Source of the DNA: Talpa occidentalis
Taxonomy: Eukaryota; Chordata; Mammalia; Eulipotyphla; Talpidae
Reading direction: 5' to 3'
DNA length: 64,000 nucleotides
Assembly (NCBI RefSeq): GCF_014898055.3
Contig: NW_023603184.1
Location: 117,976,615-118,040,614, forward strand
In this document: positions 39,730 through 50,911 of the stretch, in pieces
Layout of the letters: each line of letters opens with the position of its first letter
Numbering within the stretch: position 1 is the stretch's first letter
The notes under the pieces: model-generated
What the model was told of the DNA's origin: nothing
What the model saw: the letters and a program-made list of their open reading frames with translations, nothing else
Database searches by the model: none
Program-made: the position numbers and the translations under genes

Positions 39730-40296
39730 TATATATATGTACTGCACAATCAGTAACATCTTCATAGCTCAAAAATTCAACAAAAGTTTTACCTCTGGTT
39801 ACAGCCACTGATGGAAAACTAAATTTTTTTTCCTCTAAATAATTTTCAATTCAATATTAAACTGTTAGTATGGCACTCAAAAAATTACATATTTACATGA
39901 ATTTTTTTCATTGTTATGATTCCACCTCTGATTGTTACTATGTTCTTCATATGTCCTACTGATCTGCTATGCATTTCTTCTTCATTTTTACTGCTTTAAT
40001 TGTCTCACTTTATTGGAATGGTAAGAGGAACACAGTCAACATTATGTGTTATGAACTAATTTTTCTTCAATTAATTTAATGTTCCAAACATTTGAGTTAT
40101 TTATGATTTCTTAAATTCATATGAAATAGACAAAATCATTCTTACACATAAAGTAATAGGAGATTAAGAATTCCAGACATACAGTTCAATTTTTCTTCAA
40201 TTATTTTATATTCTATGCACTTCCCCAATTGTAAAATTTTCCTCTCTTAATACATGTATATGTGCCATTATATTTATTGTGCAGTACATATATATA
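39730..40296. repeat. 21-bp perfect inverted repeat, arms 525 bp apart
   Basis: TATATATATGTACTGCACAAT at 39730-39750 is the exact reverse complement of 40276-40296. The outer part is TA-repeat sequence, so only the ATGTACTGCACAAT portion is informative. The interior is AT-rich with two similar TTTTTCTTCAATTA phrases. It could be a MITE-like element or chance plus microsatellite. Confidence 0.75.
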
Positions 40297-40958
40297 TATA
40301 TATACACATTATATATAATTTTTAACCTTGCAATCTTAACTATAAATCTTCTGACATGATTCAACATGTATATACAGATGTAAGAAATGTAAAAGTTACA
40401 TGATGGAAATTTCCTGCTTTTTCTAATACTCTACAGTGTGAGGATATGTCCATATTTATCTCCCACAGTAGGTAAGAGACATGTCAAGTATAACTTAAGG
40501 TTGTTCTAATCCTCTCAGTTGTGAGCAGCCTGTATAAACAAAATAGTTGATTCCCTAACAAATATGTGATCCCCAACCAAGAATAACAAATTTCCTACTG
40601 ACCTGAAGACAGTTGGTGAGAGAATTGAAACTATGTATTACATATTTTTTAGAATTATTTAACTTTTTAAAGTACATTTTTGTGGAACATTATTAAAAAT
40701 AAGGATTAATTTTGAACAACAGAAAAATATTATTTGTGGGTTGTTGTTAAAGTTATTACCAATCTGTATCTATACAGATTGATACACCTCAAAATACAAA
40801 GTAAATTTAAAGTAAAAAGCAGTCACCATTTGAGGTTTTTAAAATTCCCATTTACTATGAACATTTCCATGTAAAATTGGTTTAGATGTACACTTGGTGA
40901 TAGCAGCAGCTGCTTTTTAATTTTGAGCTATTTTGAAAGCTAAACCCCAGTGGGAACT

Positions 40959-41609
40959 TTGTCAGTGTCAATACCTATTAATAATTGTTGACAAATCACA
41001 ACAGTCCAGGAGCAAATTTTCTGTTGATGATTTGTGAAAAATAAACATATGGTAACTTTGACATTATTATAATTTTCTTGCAGTAAATAATTTACTTTGA
41101 TATGAAGAAAACACATAGTTGATTTCAATGAAGTTTATGTGAGATTAGCAAAGAGTATAAAGAATTTCTCAATGTGTTTTCTTTATGGTGTTTTTTAAAT
41201 GGCTGGCTGTGATGGATTAAGCTTATATGGAATGGCATTGGGTAGACACAAGTATGACTATAAAAGAAAGAAATTCTATAGCAAAACAGGCTTTTTAGAA
41301 CTTAAAAGGTAGCATTTTTTTTAATTTTAGCATTTAAAAGTTTAAATTTTAAATTTTTAGCATTCTCATCTGCAGCTTCCTTACAGTAGCGATGCCTAAT
41401 GTAACAATGTGAGTGATCAGATAGAAGATGCATAAGGAAGTTAAATATGAGAGGTTTTTCTCTCCTTTTTTTTCCCCTGAAAAAGATGCCAACTATAACA
41501 TAGTATAACCAACATTGTAAATAATTTTTAAAACATTAACTTTCCCGAAATTACAGAATAAACTTCTGTGTAAACATATGGTATTATTAATAGGTATTGA
41601 CACTGACAA
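40959..41609. repeat. 27-bp perfect inverted repeat, arms 597 bp apart
   Basis: Bases 40959-40985 (core GTCAGTGTCAATACCTATTA) are the exact reverse complement of 41583-41609. The arms contain no microsatellite. The interior also carries a 12-bp direct repeat, AAACATATGGTA, at about 41044 and 41574. I see no target-site duplication outside the arms and no transposase. Confidence 0.9.
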
Positions 41610-43786
41610 TAAATGAAGTTAGTTTTCTTATGAAAGGTAAGCATAACTCATAGATTTCATTATTTTAGGAGAAATTTATAGTAGGGCGATTTTCAAATGG
41701 TAAGGAGTAAAAGTTGGATTCTACCTCCATTTAGGATATAAAAAGTTGCTTAAGTGGATATTTAGTTGGTGCAGAACTTCAAACATGACAGATTTTGGCA
41801 ATAAACAATCCCAGTGATTTGAACTAACTCCCATATTCCCTTGTGTTAGTCCATAATGTTATGTAAAAAGCCATTTAACAAAGTAAGTCACCAGGGTAGG
41901 GAAGCCCCTTCCCGGAGAAGGGTACTAGAACTAGAGAAGGGTACTGATAGGCATACATGGTTTTAGTTAATAATTGTGTACTTATATGTTTGTGTTTAAT
42001 TGTATCTATGTATGTAGATATAGTTAATCATATGTATGTACTTAGCAAATATATATCAACACCAGCAACGTCAATCCTCCCATTGTAACACTTCTTGAAA
42101 GGACCCAAAGATAAACACTGAAACTCACTCTTCTTTACTCCAATGCCTGGCACTATGCCCATTGTCCAATTGTGACCAGAAGCTTGTGGTCACAGGGACC
42201 CAATGATGCTGCAATGGTGGGGGTGGGGATTATTGAAGCAAGCAAGATGGGTGTAGATGGAGTTTGAATCTGGAGGGGGAAAAGGAAGGATAACTAGCAG
42301 AACTCCCTAACATTTGTTTTTCTCAAAACTGAAAAGGGAAGAAATGCATTGGGGGCAATAGAGAAAAAAAAAGTCAGTGAGATAGAAAATAACTGCCTGC
42401 AAACACGATGCTCTGTCAGTTTTTTTCTTCCAGAAGTTGGTTAAGTGAAAGTATTTCTTCCACACCAGTAAGTGCAGTGTCCCTGTCAAGGACTTTGAAG
42501 AGTTTGAAAATTTTATCCTACTTCTAATCTTACTAGTTAGCCTGTCATGTTTTCTGGATAATGGCCGAAGATCTAAGATTCTTGGGTCAGAAACAAAGGA
42601 TAATTTATTACTCACAGTAATAGCAATAGTAAGAAAATCAGCAACTGTACTTGTTTCCCAAACCCTAGTTCTCACGGGGTGCACACATGCAGTGTATTGT
42701 GTTACAAGAGAGAAACTCTAATGGTAGGGACCCTCAATAGTTTACAGAGAAATGTAAGTCTGTCACTGAGGAAGGCATTACCTTCATCAAACTGGATGGT
42801 AAACTAACTTGCCATATTATCTGTCTTCTAAGAATTTTTGCTATCTAAACAGCTTTGAAAATAAAATTGCTCAGAACAAAAGTAGCCAGTACCTTTACTT
42901 GAAAGATGGACTAAAACCTGACACACTGTGGGGAATACTCTCTTTCTCAAATATCAATTTTCTAGAACTTCATTTCTAACCATCCACAAACTAACAAAAA
43001 ATCTACTCGTATTTTAGAAAAATGCACAGCATTTGGGAGATCTCTATGCTTACATTAGAATACAAACATTCATTGGGTTTCTAACCAAAATATATCATGT
43101 ACAATTATCAAATAACTGTGTTGTCATGAGAGATTTCACTGACAGTGTTTTGAAATCTGATGTTAATGTAGGAGTATAATGTTTTTAAAAAATTAACTGG
43201 TAAAAAAATAAAAATGCAAAACTTGTCGTCTTTCTTTCAAGATGACCATTATGTTCCTCTGAGGCTTCAAGGAAAGATAGATATAAACTTTAGCTGTGAC
43301 TAGCACAAAGCATAGAGTTCTCTGATCTGTACCAGCTGTTCCTCCATTTGAACTACATTTAACTTCTTAACTGATGAAAAGTGTTATCTTTAAGTAAAAA
43401 GGTGATTTGAAGCTTGACTTTTTCAAATTAATTTATTTCTATATATTGAGGTGATAATAACTGACCAATAACTACCAGTGTTTTTAGAACCATAAAAGTC
43501 AAAGCTTGCAAAATATACCTAACAAGATTAGCAAATATTATTTCATGCTAGGAAGCAATTTTATAAATTCAAACCTGTTATCCCTGAGCGTAAGACAACC
43601 TCTCATCTTTTGAAGTGGTCAAGTTTTCAGCATGATTATCAATATTTGGTATTTTCTGTGATTTTGTTGCAGGTATCACAGTATAGTTTAAACTTCTAGC
43701 TTAAAGAGGCAGAAATTTTTTATAATAGTTTTATTGCCTAATATATAAGGAAAAATTCTAGACATATATATTTTTACACATTTTTT
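41610..43786. other. Nothing firmly assigned
   Basis: The segment 41,880-42,720 is less AT-rich and contains a 125-codon minus-strand open frame (42,307-42,684) with no recognisable motif. It may be part of an old LTR element, but I cannot classify it. The rest is AT-rich. Confidence 0.35.
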
Positions 43787-43800
43787 AAATTTCTAACTTT

Positions 43801-44064
43801 ATTTTTTTTTTAAAGATTTATTTATTGATTGATCCAAGCACTGGGTACAGTCAGAAGCGCAGGAGGGTGAGAGAATTCACCAGAGCCAGAAACAGAACAG
43901 GCAGACTGACGAAACACACTGCTGAGGGGAGCAGTGGGCACTGCAGGAGAGGTCTGCACGCAATGTGGGACCCTTGCTGGTGGCCGGGGATCCAACCGGC
44001 GCTGCAGAGGTTGCGGGCAGCTTCGCAGCCCAGCTCTCAACCACTGCAACACCAGGGGAGGCCC
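43801..44064 (-). mobile_element. tRNA-derived SINE, B-type, with target-site duplication
   Basis: This complete B-type copy is flanked by AAATTTCTAACTTT (43787-43800) and AAATTCTAACTTT (44065-44077). It inserted immediately beside the tail of another SINE. Confidence 0.92.
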
Positions 44065-44077
44065 AAATTCTAACTTT

Positions 44078-44262
44078 AAAAAAAAGATTTATTTACGCAT
44101 ACAAGAGCTGGGGTACTTGCCAGAGGTGTGGGGGGTGTGGGGGTGTGAGAGGATTCACCAGAGACAGAGTGGGGAACAGAACAGGCAGATTGACTGAAAC
44201 ACACTGCTGAGGAGAGCAGTGGGCACAACAGGAGAGGTCTGCTGTGCTATGTGGGTAGCTCC
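44078..44262 (-). mobile_element. tRNA-derived SINE, A-type, head missing
   Basis: The copy starts with a normal tail and A-type body but ends at GTGGGTAGCTCCC. About 70 bases of the tRNA-like head, including the pol III promoter boxes, are absent. It cannot be transcribed from its own promoter. Confidence 0.88.
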
Positions 44263-44444
44263 CTTTTACATTATATCACATTCCAAAAATTTTATCGCTA
44301 GGTTGATTTTCTAGTTTTAAAATGCTTCTTTTTCAATCTCTAAATAATAACATTTTTTCTAAATTCTCAGAATTCATTTGGATTTCTTTTCCTTGTTTTC
44401 ATATAATATGTAGATTCATACATTAAGTTAAAAGTATATACACA

Positions 44445-44729
44445 GGGCCTCCCTGGTGGCACAAGGGGTTAAGCACCATACTATGGCAATCCACAGCCTC
44501 TGCAGCACGAGTTTGATCCCCAGCCAGCCAGGGAGCAACCCACATGACACAGCAGACCTCTCCTGACTCCCCCGCTGCTCCCCTCAGCAGTTTATTTCAG
44601 TCAGTCTGCCTGTTTTGTTCCTCACTCTGTCTCTGGGGAATCCTGCCACCCCCACCCCCGCCTCCCCGCATCTCTGGCCTGTACCCCAGCTCTTGTATGC
44701 ATAAATAAATAAATCTTAAAAAAAGAAAA
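44445..44729 (+). mobile_element. tRNA-derived SINE, A-type, plus strand, with 15-bp target-site duplication
   Basis: The head is GGGCCTCCCTGGTGGCACAA, the middle has an expanded C-rich patch (CACCCCCACCCCCGCC), and the tail is ATAAATAAATAAATC. The flanks are AAAAGTATATACACA (44430-44444) and AAAAGTATATTCACA (44730-44744). Confidence 0.93.
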
Positions 44730-44899
44730 AAAAGTATATTCACAAAGAAAGTGTGGTGTGAGTGTATTTATAAGTGATCTTTTGTCATTCAAATGCAACT
44801 ATTATTTTAGTTATTTGAATTCTTGCATGCAGTTTTTATTCTGAAAATTAAGTATTGATTACAAAGCATTACATGCTTAATAAAAATTTTTCACTGTGT

Positions 44900-45784
44900 T
44901 AGACTACAACATGCTTCCACAAAAGATATCCACATCAATTCACTGGAAACTTATTTTGTGTCAATAGATATGATGAAGTTAAGGAATTTGAGATGAGGTG
45001 AATAATCATAGATTTTCCAAATTTCCTTATAAAAGAAAGTCAGAGGAATATTTGAGACATAGTAAAAAAGAGACAGTGAATAGGATTAGGCAATGTAACA
45101 CAGAGACAGAGATTTGAATGTTGTGATCATAAACCAAGGATGCTAGCCACCTCCAGAAAACAGAAGAGATAGAGGATGGATTCCCACCATTGATCAAGAA
45201 ATAATCAGATGTAATATAATCAAGAAAGCATTTTTCAAAATTAATGGCAGTCCCAAGGTGTGTCTACCAAGTTCAGGGTATAAGGGAGTCTTAAAGGTTT
45301 AAAAATAGGATAACTGTCTAGTTAAGATTAGGTCATTTATTTGAAATATTGCGTTGGGTCAGAGTCTTCAGACAGAAAACTGCAATGTGCTGCAGATGCC
45401 CTTCCTGTTTATTTCATAATCATTGATGAGTGAACAGGGTGTTGCTGTTCTTTGGCAGTCATCAATAAGGAGAAATCAGTGAGTGGGTATTCTGTAGTCA
45501 GGGATAGAGGTTGGGGCAGGATGCTTACTTTTTCACATAGACATCTCAGCTTAGAGGTAAAATGGAATGTTTGACTCAAAATAAATTACACAGCCCCTAG
45601 AGTTTCTGCATGGAATACACTTTGATTTCAGAAATCGGGCCTTCAGAATTGTGAGGGAGTAAATTTCTGGTTATTTAGCCATCAAGTTTGTGCTAATGTG
45701 TTATGGAAACCCTTTGAAATGAGATTTCTGGTTTTTTAGCCATCAAGTTTGTGTTAATGTGTTATGGAAACCCTCTGAAATGAG
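44900..45784 (+). mobile_element. MLT1/MST-like LTR (ERVL-MaLR), with insertion and end duplication
   Basis: Phrases in family order are TTATAAAAGAAAGTCAGAGG, GGATGCTAGCCACCTCCAG, CCTTCAGAATTGTGAGGGAG and AAATTTCTGGTTATTTAGCC. This is the order of LTRs in the MaLR group. About 400 bp of unrelated sequence (about 45,200-45,590) interrupts the middle. The 3' end is duplicated in tandem. The full-length L1 inserted just past it. The copy is non-coding and old. Confidence 0.6.
45663..45784 (+). repeat. 61-bp tandem duplication, two copies
   Basis: Units at 45663-45723 and 45724-45784 are nearly identical (for example TAGCCATCAAGTTTGTG in both). They duplicate the LTR's 3' end. The L1 target site overlaps the end of the second unit. 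Confidence 0.95.
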
Positions 45785-45794
45785 ACACTTTTTA
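45780..45794. repeat. L1 target-site duplication, left copy
   Basis: ATGAGACACTTTTTA here is identical to 52185-52199 and defines the ends of the full-length L1. Confidence 0.95.
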
Positions 45795-45986
45795 TTTTTT
45801 ATTTTTTTTTTAAATAATAAATTTTATTGTTATATTCCCCATACAATTGCAGCCCCCCCATTCTGACCCCAATCCCTCCCCTCCCCCCCCGCCCCCCTAA
45901 AAGTGTCTCTGGTTCATAGTTTTTTATTGATTTTGATTTTCACTTTCTTAAAGTTATTCATTTTCCTGGTCCCTTATTTAAGTTTT
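45795..45986 (-). other. L1 3' UTR with G-rich tract and A-rich tail
   Basis: On the L1 strand the region has several runs of four or more G (complement of CCCCTCCCCCCCCGCCCCCC near 45,880-45,897), then an A/T-rich end with AATAAA-like hexamers. G-rich 3' UTR tracts that can form quadruplexes are a known feature of mammalian L1. The same block is present in the copies at 25.56 and 54.96 kb. Confidence 0.85.
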
Positions 45987-48900
45987 CTAGATTCCTGTTA
46001 TGAGTGAGACCATCCGGTATTTTTCTTTTTCTTCTTGGCTTATTTCGCTGAGCATGATCCCTTCCAGCGCCATCCATGTTGCTGCAAATTGCATGTGTTT
46101 ATCTTTTTTGAATGCTCAGTAATATTCCATGGTATATATGTACCACATCTTCTTGATCCAGTCATCTATTTTTGGGCATTTGGGTTGTTTCCAAAGCTTA
46201 GCTATTGTAAACAGTGCTGCTGTAAACATAGGGGTGCAGGTGCTCTTTGGAATTGATGTTTCTGTGTTTTTTGGGTAAATACCTAGGAGTGCAATTGCTG
46301 GATCGTATGGAAGTTCTATGTTTAGTAGGTCCAGAAATCTCCACACAGCTTTCCATAGTGGTTGGACCAGTTTGCACTCCCACCAACAGTGCAGAAGAGT
46401 TCCTTTTTCTCCACACCCTCGACAACATTTGTTGTTGCTAGTTTTTTTAATATGTGCCATTCTCACTGGTGTAAGATGGTATCTCATGGTAGTTTTGATT
46501 TGCATTTCCCTGATTACAAGTGATGTTGAACATTTTTTCATATGCCTGTTGGCCATTTGCATTTCCTCTTCAGAGAAGTTTCTTTTTAGCTCTTCTGCCA
46601 ATTTTTTGACTGGATTATTTTCTTTGTTGTTGTTGAGTCTCCTCAGCTCTTTGCAGATTTTTGTGATCAGTCCTTTATCATTAGTGTTGGGTGCAAAAAT
46701 GTTCTCCCAGTTGGTGGGGTTTCTCTCTGTTTTTGTTATTGTCTCTTTTGCTGTGCAGAAGCTCTTTAATTTGATGTAGTCCCAGCTGTTTATCTTTGCC
46801 TTCACTATCACTGCTTTGGGTGATGTGTCTGTAAAGATGTCTTTGATGTGCAAATCACGTAGTGTTTTGCCTATATTTCCTTCTATATATTTTATGGTTT
46901 CAGGTCTTATGTCTAGTTCTTTAATCCATTTTGAGTTGATTTTTGTGTATGGTGTGAGGTAGTGGTCAAGCTTCATTCTTTTGCATGTAGCGACCCAGTT
47001 TTCCCAGCACCATTTATTGAACAAACTTTCTTTGCTCCAATGCATAGTCTTTGCTCCTTTGTCAAAGATTAGTTGACCATAAATCTGTGGGTTTATATCT
47101 GGATTTTCTATTTGATTCCATTGGTCTGTATGTCTGTTCTTGTTCTAATACCATGCAGTTTTGATGATTATGTCTTTGTAGTAGAGTTTGAAGTCTGGGA
47201 GTTTGATGCCTCCATTCCCTTCTTTTTTTTTCAGGAGAGCTTTGGCTATTCGGGGTTTTTTGTGATTCCATATGAATTTCATCAATAATTGTTCTATTTC
47301 TTTGAAGAATGACATTGAAATTTTGATTGGAATAGCATTGAATCTGTATATTGCTTTTGGAAGGATGGCCATTTTAATAATGTTTATTCTTCCAATCCAT
47401 GAGCAGGGGATGTCTTTCCATTTCTTTGTGTCTTCTTCTATTTCTTTTAACAGTGTTTTATAGTTTTATTTGTATAGGTCCTTTACCTCTTTTGTTAGAT
47501 TTATTCCCAAATATTTGATTTTTTTTGTTTCAATAACAAAAGGGATGTTTTTTTTGATTTCTTCTTCTTCAGATTTATTGTTTGTGTATAGGAAGGCTAC
47601 TGACTTTTGCGTGTTGATTTTGTATCCTGCCACTTTACTGAACTGACTGATGAGTTGAATTAGTTTTTCTGTGGAGTTTTTGGGGTTCTCTATGTATAAT
47701 ATCATATCATCTGCAAATAGTGATAGTTTGACTTCTTCTTTTCCTATTTGGATTCCTTGGATGTCTTTCTCTTGTCTTATTGCTCTGGCTAGGACTTCCA
47801 GTATTATATTGAAAAGCAGTGGTGAGAGTGGGCATCCTTGTCTTGTTCCAGATCTTAATGGAATTGCTTTCAGCTTTTCACCATTGAGAATGATACTGGC
47901 TGTTGGCTTGTCATAGATGGCCTTTATGATGTTGAGGTATGTTCCTTGTATCCCAAGAATTTCAAGGGCTTTTATCATGAATGGGTGTTGCACTTTGTTG
48001 AAAGCTTTGTCAGCATCTATTGATATTATCATATGGTTTTTATATTTCTTTTTGTTGATGTGTTGGATAACGTTGATTGATTTTCGGATGTTAAACCATC
48101 CTTGTGTCCCTGGAATGAATCCTACTTGGTCGTGGTGAATTATCTTATGGATACATTGTTGGATTCTGATAGCTAAAATTTTATTGAGGATTTTTGCATC
48201 AGTGTTCATTAGGGAGATTGGCCTGTAGTTTTCCTTTTTTGTGTTGTCCTTGTTCGGTTTTGGTATTAGTGTAATGTTGGCTTCATAGAACATGTTTGGT
48301 ATTGTCCCTTCCTTCTCAATTTTTTGGAAGAGTTTGTGAAGGATAGGCACTAATTCGTCTCTGAATGTTAGGTAGAATTCATTTGTAAATCCATCAGGTC
48401 CTGGGCTTTTGTTTTTGGGGAGGTTTTTGATTACCATTTCAATTTCGCTGCTTGTAATTGGTCTGTTTAGGTGTTCTATTTCTTCTTTATCTAGCTTTGG
48501 GTGATTGTAGAGTTGTAGGAATTTGTCCATCTCCTCTAGATTGTTAAACTTGTTTCCATATAACTGTTCATAGTAGTTACTGATTATTCTTTTGATTTCT
48601 GCTGTGTCCGTTGTGATTTCTCCTCTTTCATTTATGATTCTGTGTATTTGTGCTTTCTCCCTTTTTTCCTTTGTGAGCCTGGCTAGGGGTTTGTCTATTT
48701 TATTTATTTTTTCAAAGAACCAGCTCTTGGTTTCATTGATCTTTTGGATTGTTTTTTTAGTTTCAATTTCATTTATTTCTGCTTTGGTTTTTATTATTTC
48801 TTTTCTTCTACTGGTTTTGGGGTTTTTTTTTGTTCTTTTTCTAGATCTTTGAGCTTCGAGATTAGGTTGTTTCTTTGAGTTCTTTCTTGTTTCCTGATGT

Positions 48901-49813
48901 GAGCTTCTATTGCTATATATTTTCCTCTTATTACTGCTTTTGCTGCATCCCATACATTTAGGATATTGGTGTCCTCCTTGTCGTTCAATTCAAAAAATTT
49001 TTTAATTTCTTCTTTGATCTCCTCATTAGTCCAGTGGTCTTCCAATAGTGTGGTTTTTAATCTCCATGAGGTAGGAAAGTTCCTTGCCTTCTTTTTATGG
49101 TTTATTTCTAGTTTGATGCCTTCGTGGTCAGAAAAGATGGTTGATATGATTTCAATCTTGGTGTATCTGTTGATGTTTGTCTTGTGCCCCAGTATGTGAT
49201 CGATCCTGGAGAATGATCCGTGTGCGCTTGAGAAAAATGTGTACTCCGTTTTTTTGGGGTTTAGTGTTCTATAGATGTCTGTTAAGCCCAATTGCTCTAG
49301 GTCCTTATTTAGAGCTTTGGTTTCTTTACTTATTTTTTGTCTTGTTGATCTATCCATTGTTGATAGTGGTGTGTTGAAATCTCCCACTACATATGTGTTT
49401 TCTCTGATGTCTGTTTTCAGAGAGGACAACAGTGGTCTGATATATTTTGGTGCTCCTTCGTTTGGTGAGTATATGTTAATGAGTGTTATTTCTTCTTGAA
49501 GTATTGTCCCCTTGATTATAATGTAGTGACCATTGGGGTCTCTTTTTATCTTTTTGAGTTTGAAATCTGTTTTATCTGATATAAGTATAGCTGTTTCTGC
49601 TTTCTTTTTTGGTCCATTTGCTTGTAGGATTGTTTTCCATCCTTTAACTTTGAGCCTATTTTTATCTTTTGTAGCTAAATGTGTTTCCTGGAGACAGCAA
49701 AAGGTTGGATTTTGTTTCTTAATCCAGGCTGCAACTCTGTGTCTTTTTATTGAAGAGTTTAGTCCATTTACATTTAGAGTTAATATTGATATGTTAACAT
49801 CTGTATTTGCCAT
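45987..49813 (-). pseudogene. L1 ORF2: L1 ORF2 (endonuclease/reverse transcriptase), inactivated
   Basis: This encodes the enzyme that nicks target DNA and reverse-transcribes the RNA. The start MANTDVN... gives endonuclease residues N14, E43, D145, N147, D205, D229 and H230 in the family positions. RT motifs follow: SPGPDGF, the D-containing ISIDADKAF block, [14 protein letters not shown], and [10 protein letters not shown] (FADD coded near 47,706-47,717). The C-terminal Cys/His motif lies near 46.4 kb. The total would be about 1,275 residues, the usual length. Breaks: a 1-base loss in an A run (48,823-48,831) ends the first frame at 48,794. In-frame stops sit at 47,466-47,468 (a Glu codon position), 47,145-47,147 (Trp) and 46,116-46,118 (Ser). 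The natural stop is at 45,987. Otherwise the protein is well preserved. Confidence 0.95.
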
Positions 49814-49889
49814 TGTGTTTGTCTTTCCTTTGATTTTATTTATTTATTCTTTTAATAACTTTTTTTTTTTTTTTGGCCTTCTTTCATTG

Positions 49890-50911
49890 TTATTCATCCC
49901 TCTGAGATTCTGGCTTTAGGACTCCTTGTAGTATTTTTTGGAGTGGGGGTTTAGTTGTAATGAAATTCCGGAGTTTCTGTTTGTCTGAGAAGGTCCATAT
50001 TCTTTCTTCAAAGAGGAAGGAGAGCTTTGCGGGATAGAGTATTCTTGGTTGGCATCTGTTTTCTTGGAGTCTGTTGACTATGTCCCTCCACTCTCTCCTT
50101 GCCCGTAGTGTTTCTTCGGAGAAGTCTGATGTCAGCCTGATTGGCTTTCCTTTGAATGTTATCTGTTCCTTCCCTCTTGCCAGCTTCATTATTTTTTCCT
50201 TGTCCTGGATTCTTGGGAGCTTTACTATTATGTGTCTTGCTGTATTTTTCCTTTCGTCGTGGAAGTCTGGTGTTCTTCTTCTTGTATATCAATTTTCAGC
50301 TCCTTCTTCACATTTGGGAAGTTCTCTTCAATTATCTCTTTGAAAATTTTCTCTGTTCCTACTTCTCTCTCCTCTCCTTCTGGTATTCCTATAACTCTTA
50401 TATTTCCTTTCCTCATGGAGTCAGATAGTTCCCGTAGTCTTTCTTCGTTCTTTTTCCTTTGTACTTCTCTTTCCTTTTCTGTTTTGGTTCTTTTTATTTC
50501 TGTGTCTTCAAGAGTACTTATTCGTTCTTCCATTTCATCTATTCTGCTTTCATTGCTTTTCCCAGATTTCTTTAGTTCTTCCATTAAATCTTTGATCTCC
50601 TGCATTTCTTTTACTTCCCTCTTTAGGGACTCAATTTCATTCTTCTGATCGTTGATTATTTTTCCCTTATCATTGTTTTCCTTTATGACTTCTGTCAGTT
50701 TTTTAATCACGGCAATTTTAAATTCTCTTTCTGGAAGGCTCAGAAGTTCTTCCAAGTTACTGTCGTTGCAATCTGGGGGCTGGTTTTCTTTTTGTGGTGT
50801 GCTTTTTCCCTGGGGAGTAGCTAGGTTGCGTGTGGTTCTTCTCCTCCCTACTGTCTGTTTTCTAATTTGCCGTATGCGTTGGGATACTGTGTTGTTGGGA
50901 CTGGCCGGCAT
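49890..50911 (-). pseudogene. L1 ORF1: L1 ORF1 (RNA-binding protein), one frameshift
   Basis: L1 ORF1 protein coats the L1 RNA as a trimer. The visible order is a basic N-terminal segment, then a leucine/glutamate-rich coiled coil (about residues 45-150). Next comes an RRM-like segment containing IRVIGIPEGEE, then the C-terminal domain with RILYPAKLSF and FSDKQKLRNF. The ATG at 50,909-50,911 (AAGATGCCG) is preferred. An in-frame ATG at 50,956 adds 15 residues that look like 5' UTR. A single-base shift within the GAAGAAGAAC tract (about 50,272-50,284) separates the first 228 or so codons from the rest; the second frame then runs to the stop at 49,890. The length of about 340 codons fits the family. 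Confidence 0.93.

Noticed and set aside
42307..42684. 125-codon minus-strand open frame as a possible gene
   Set aside because: No recognisable motif, and overlaps a region that looks like an old unclassified repeat. The length is within chance for this composition.
49177..50648. Several plus-strand frames of 60-138 codons across the L1
   Set aside because: They are antisense shadows of ORF1 and ORF2, whose A-rich sense strand leaves few stops on the complement.
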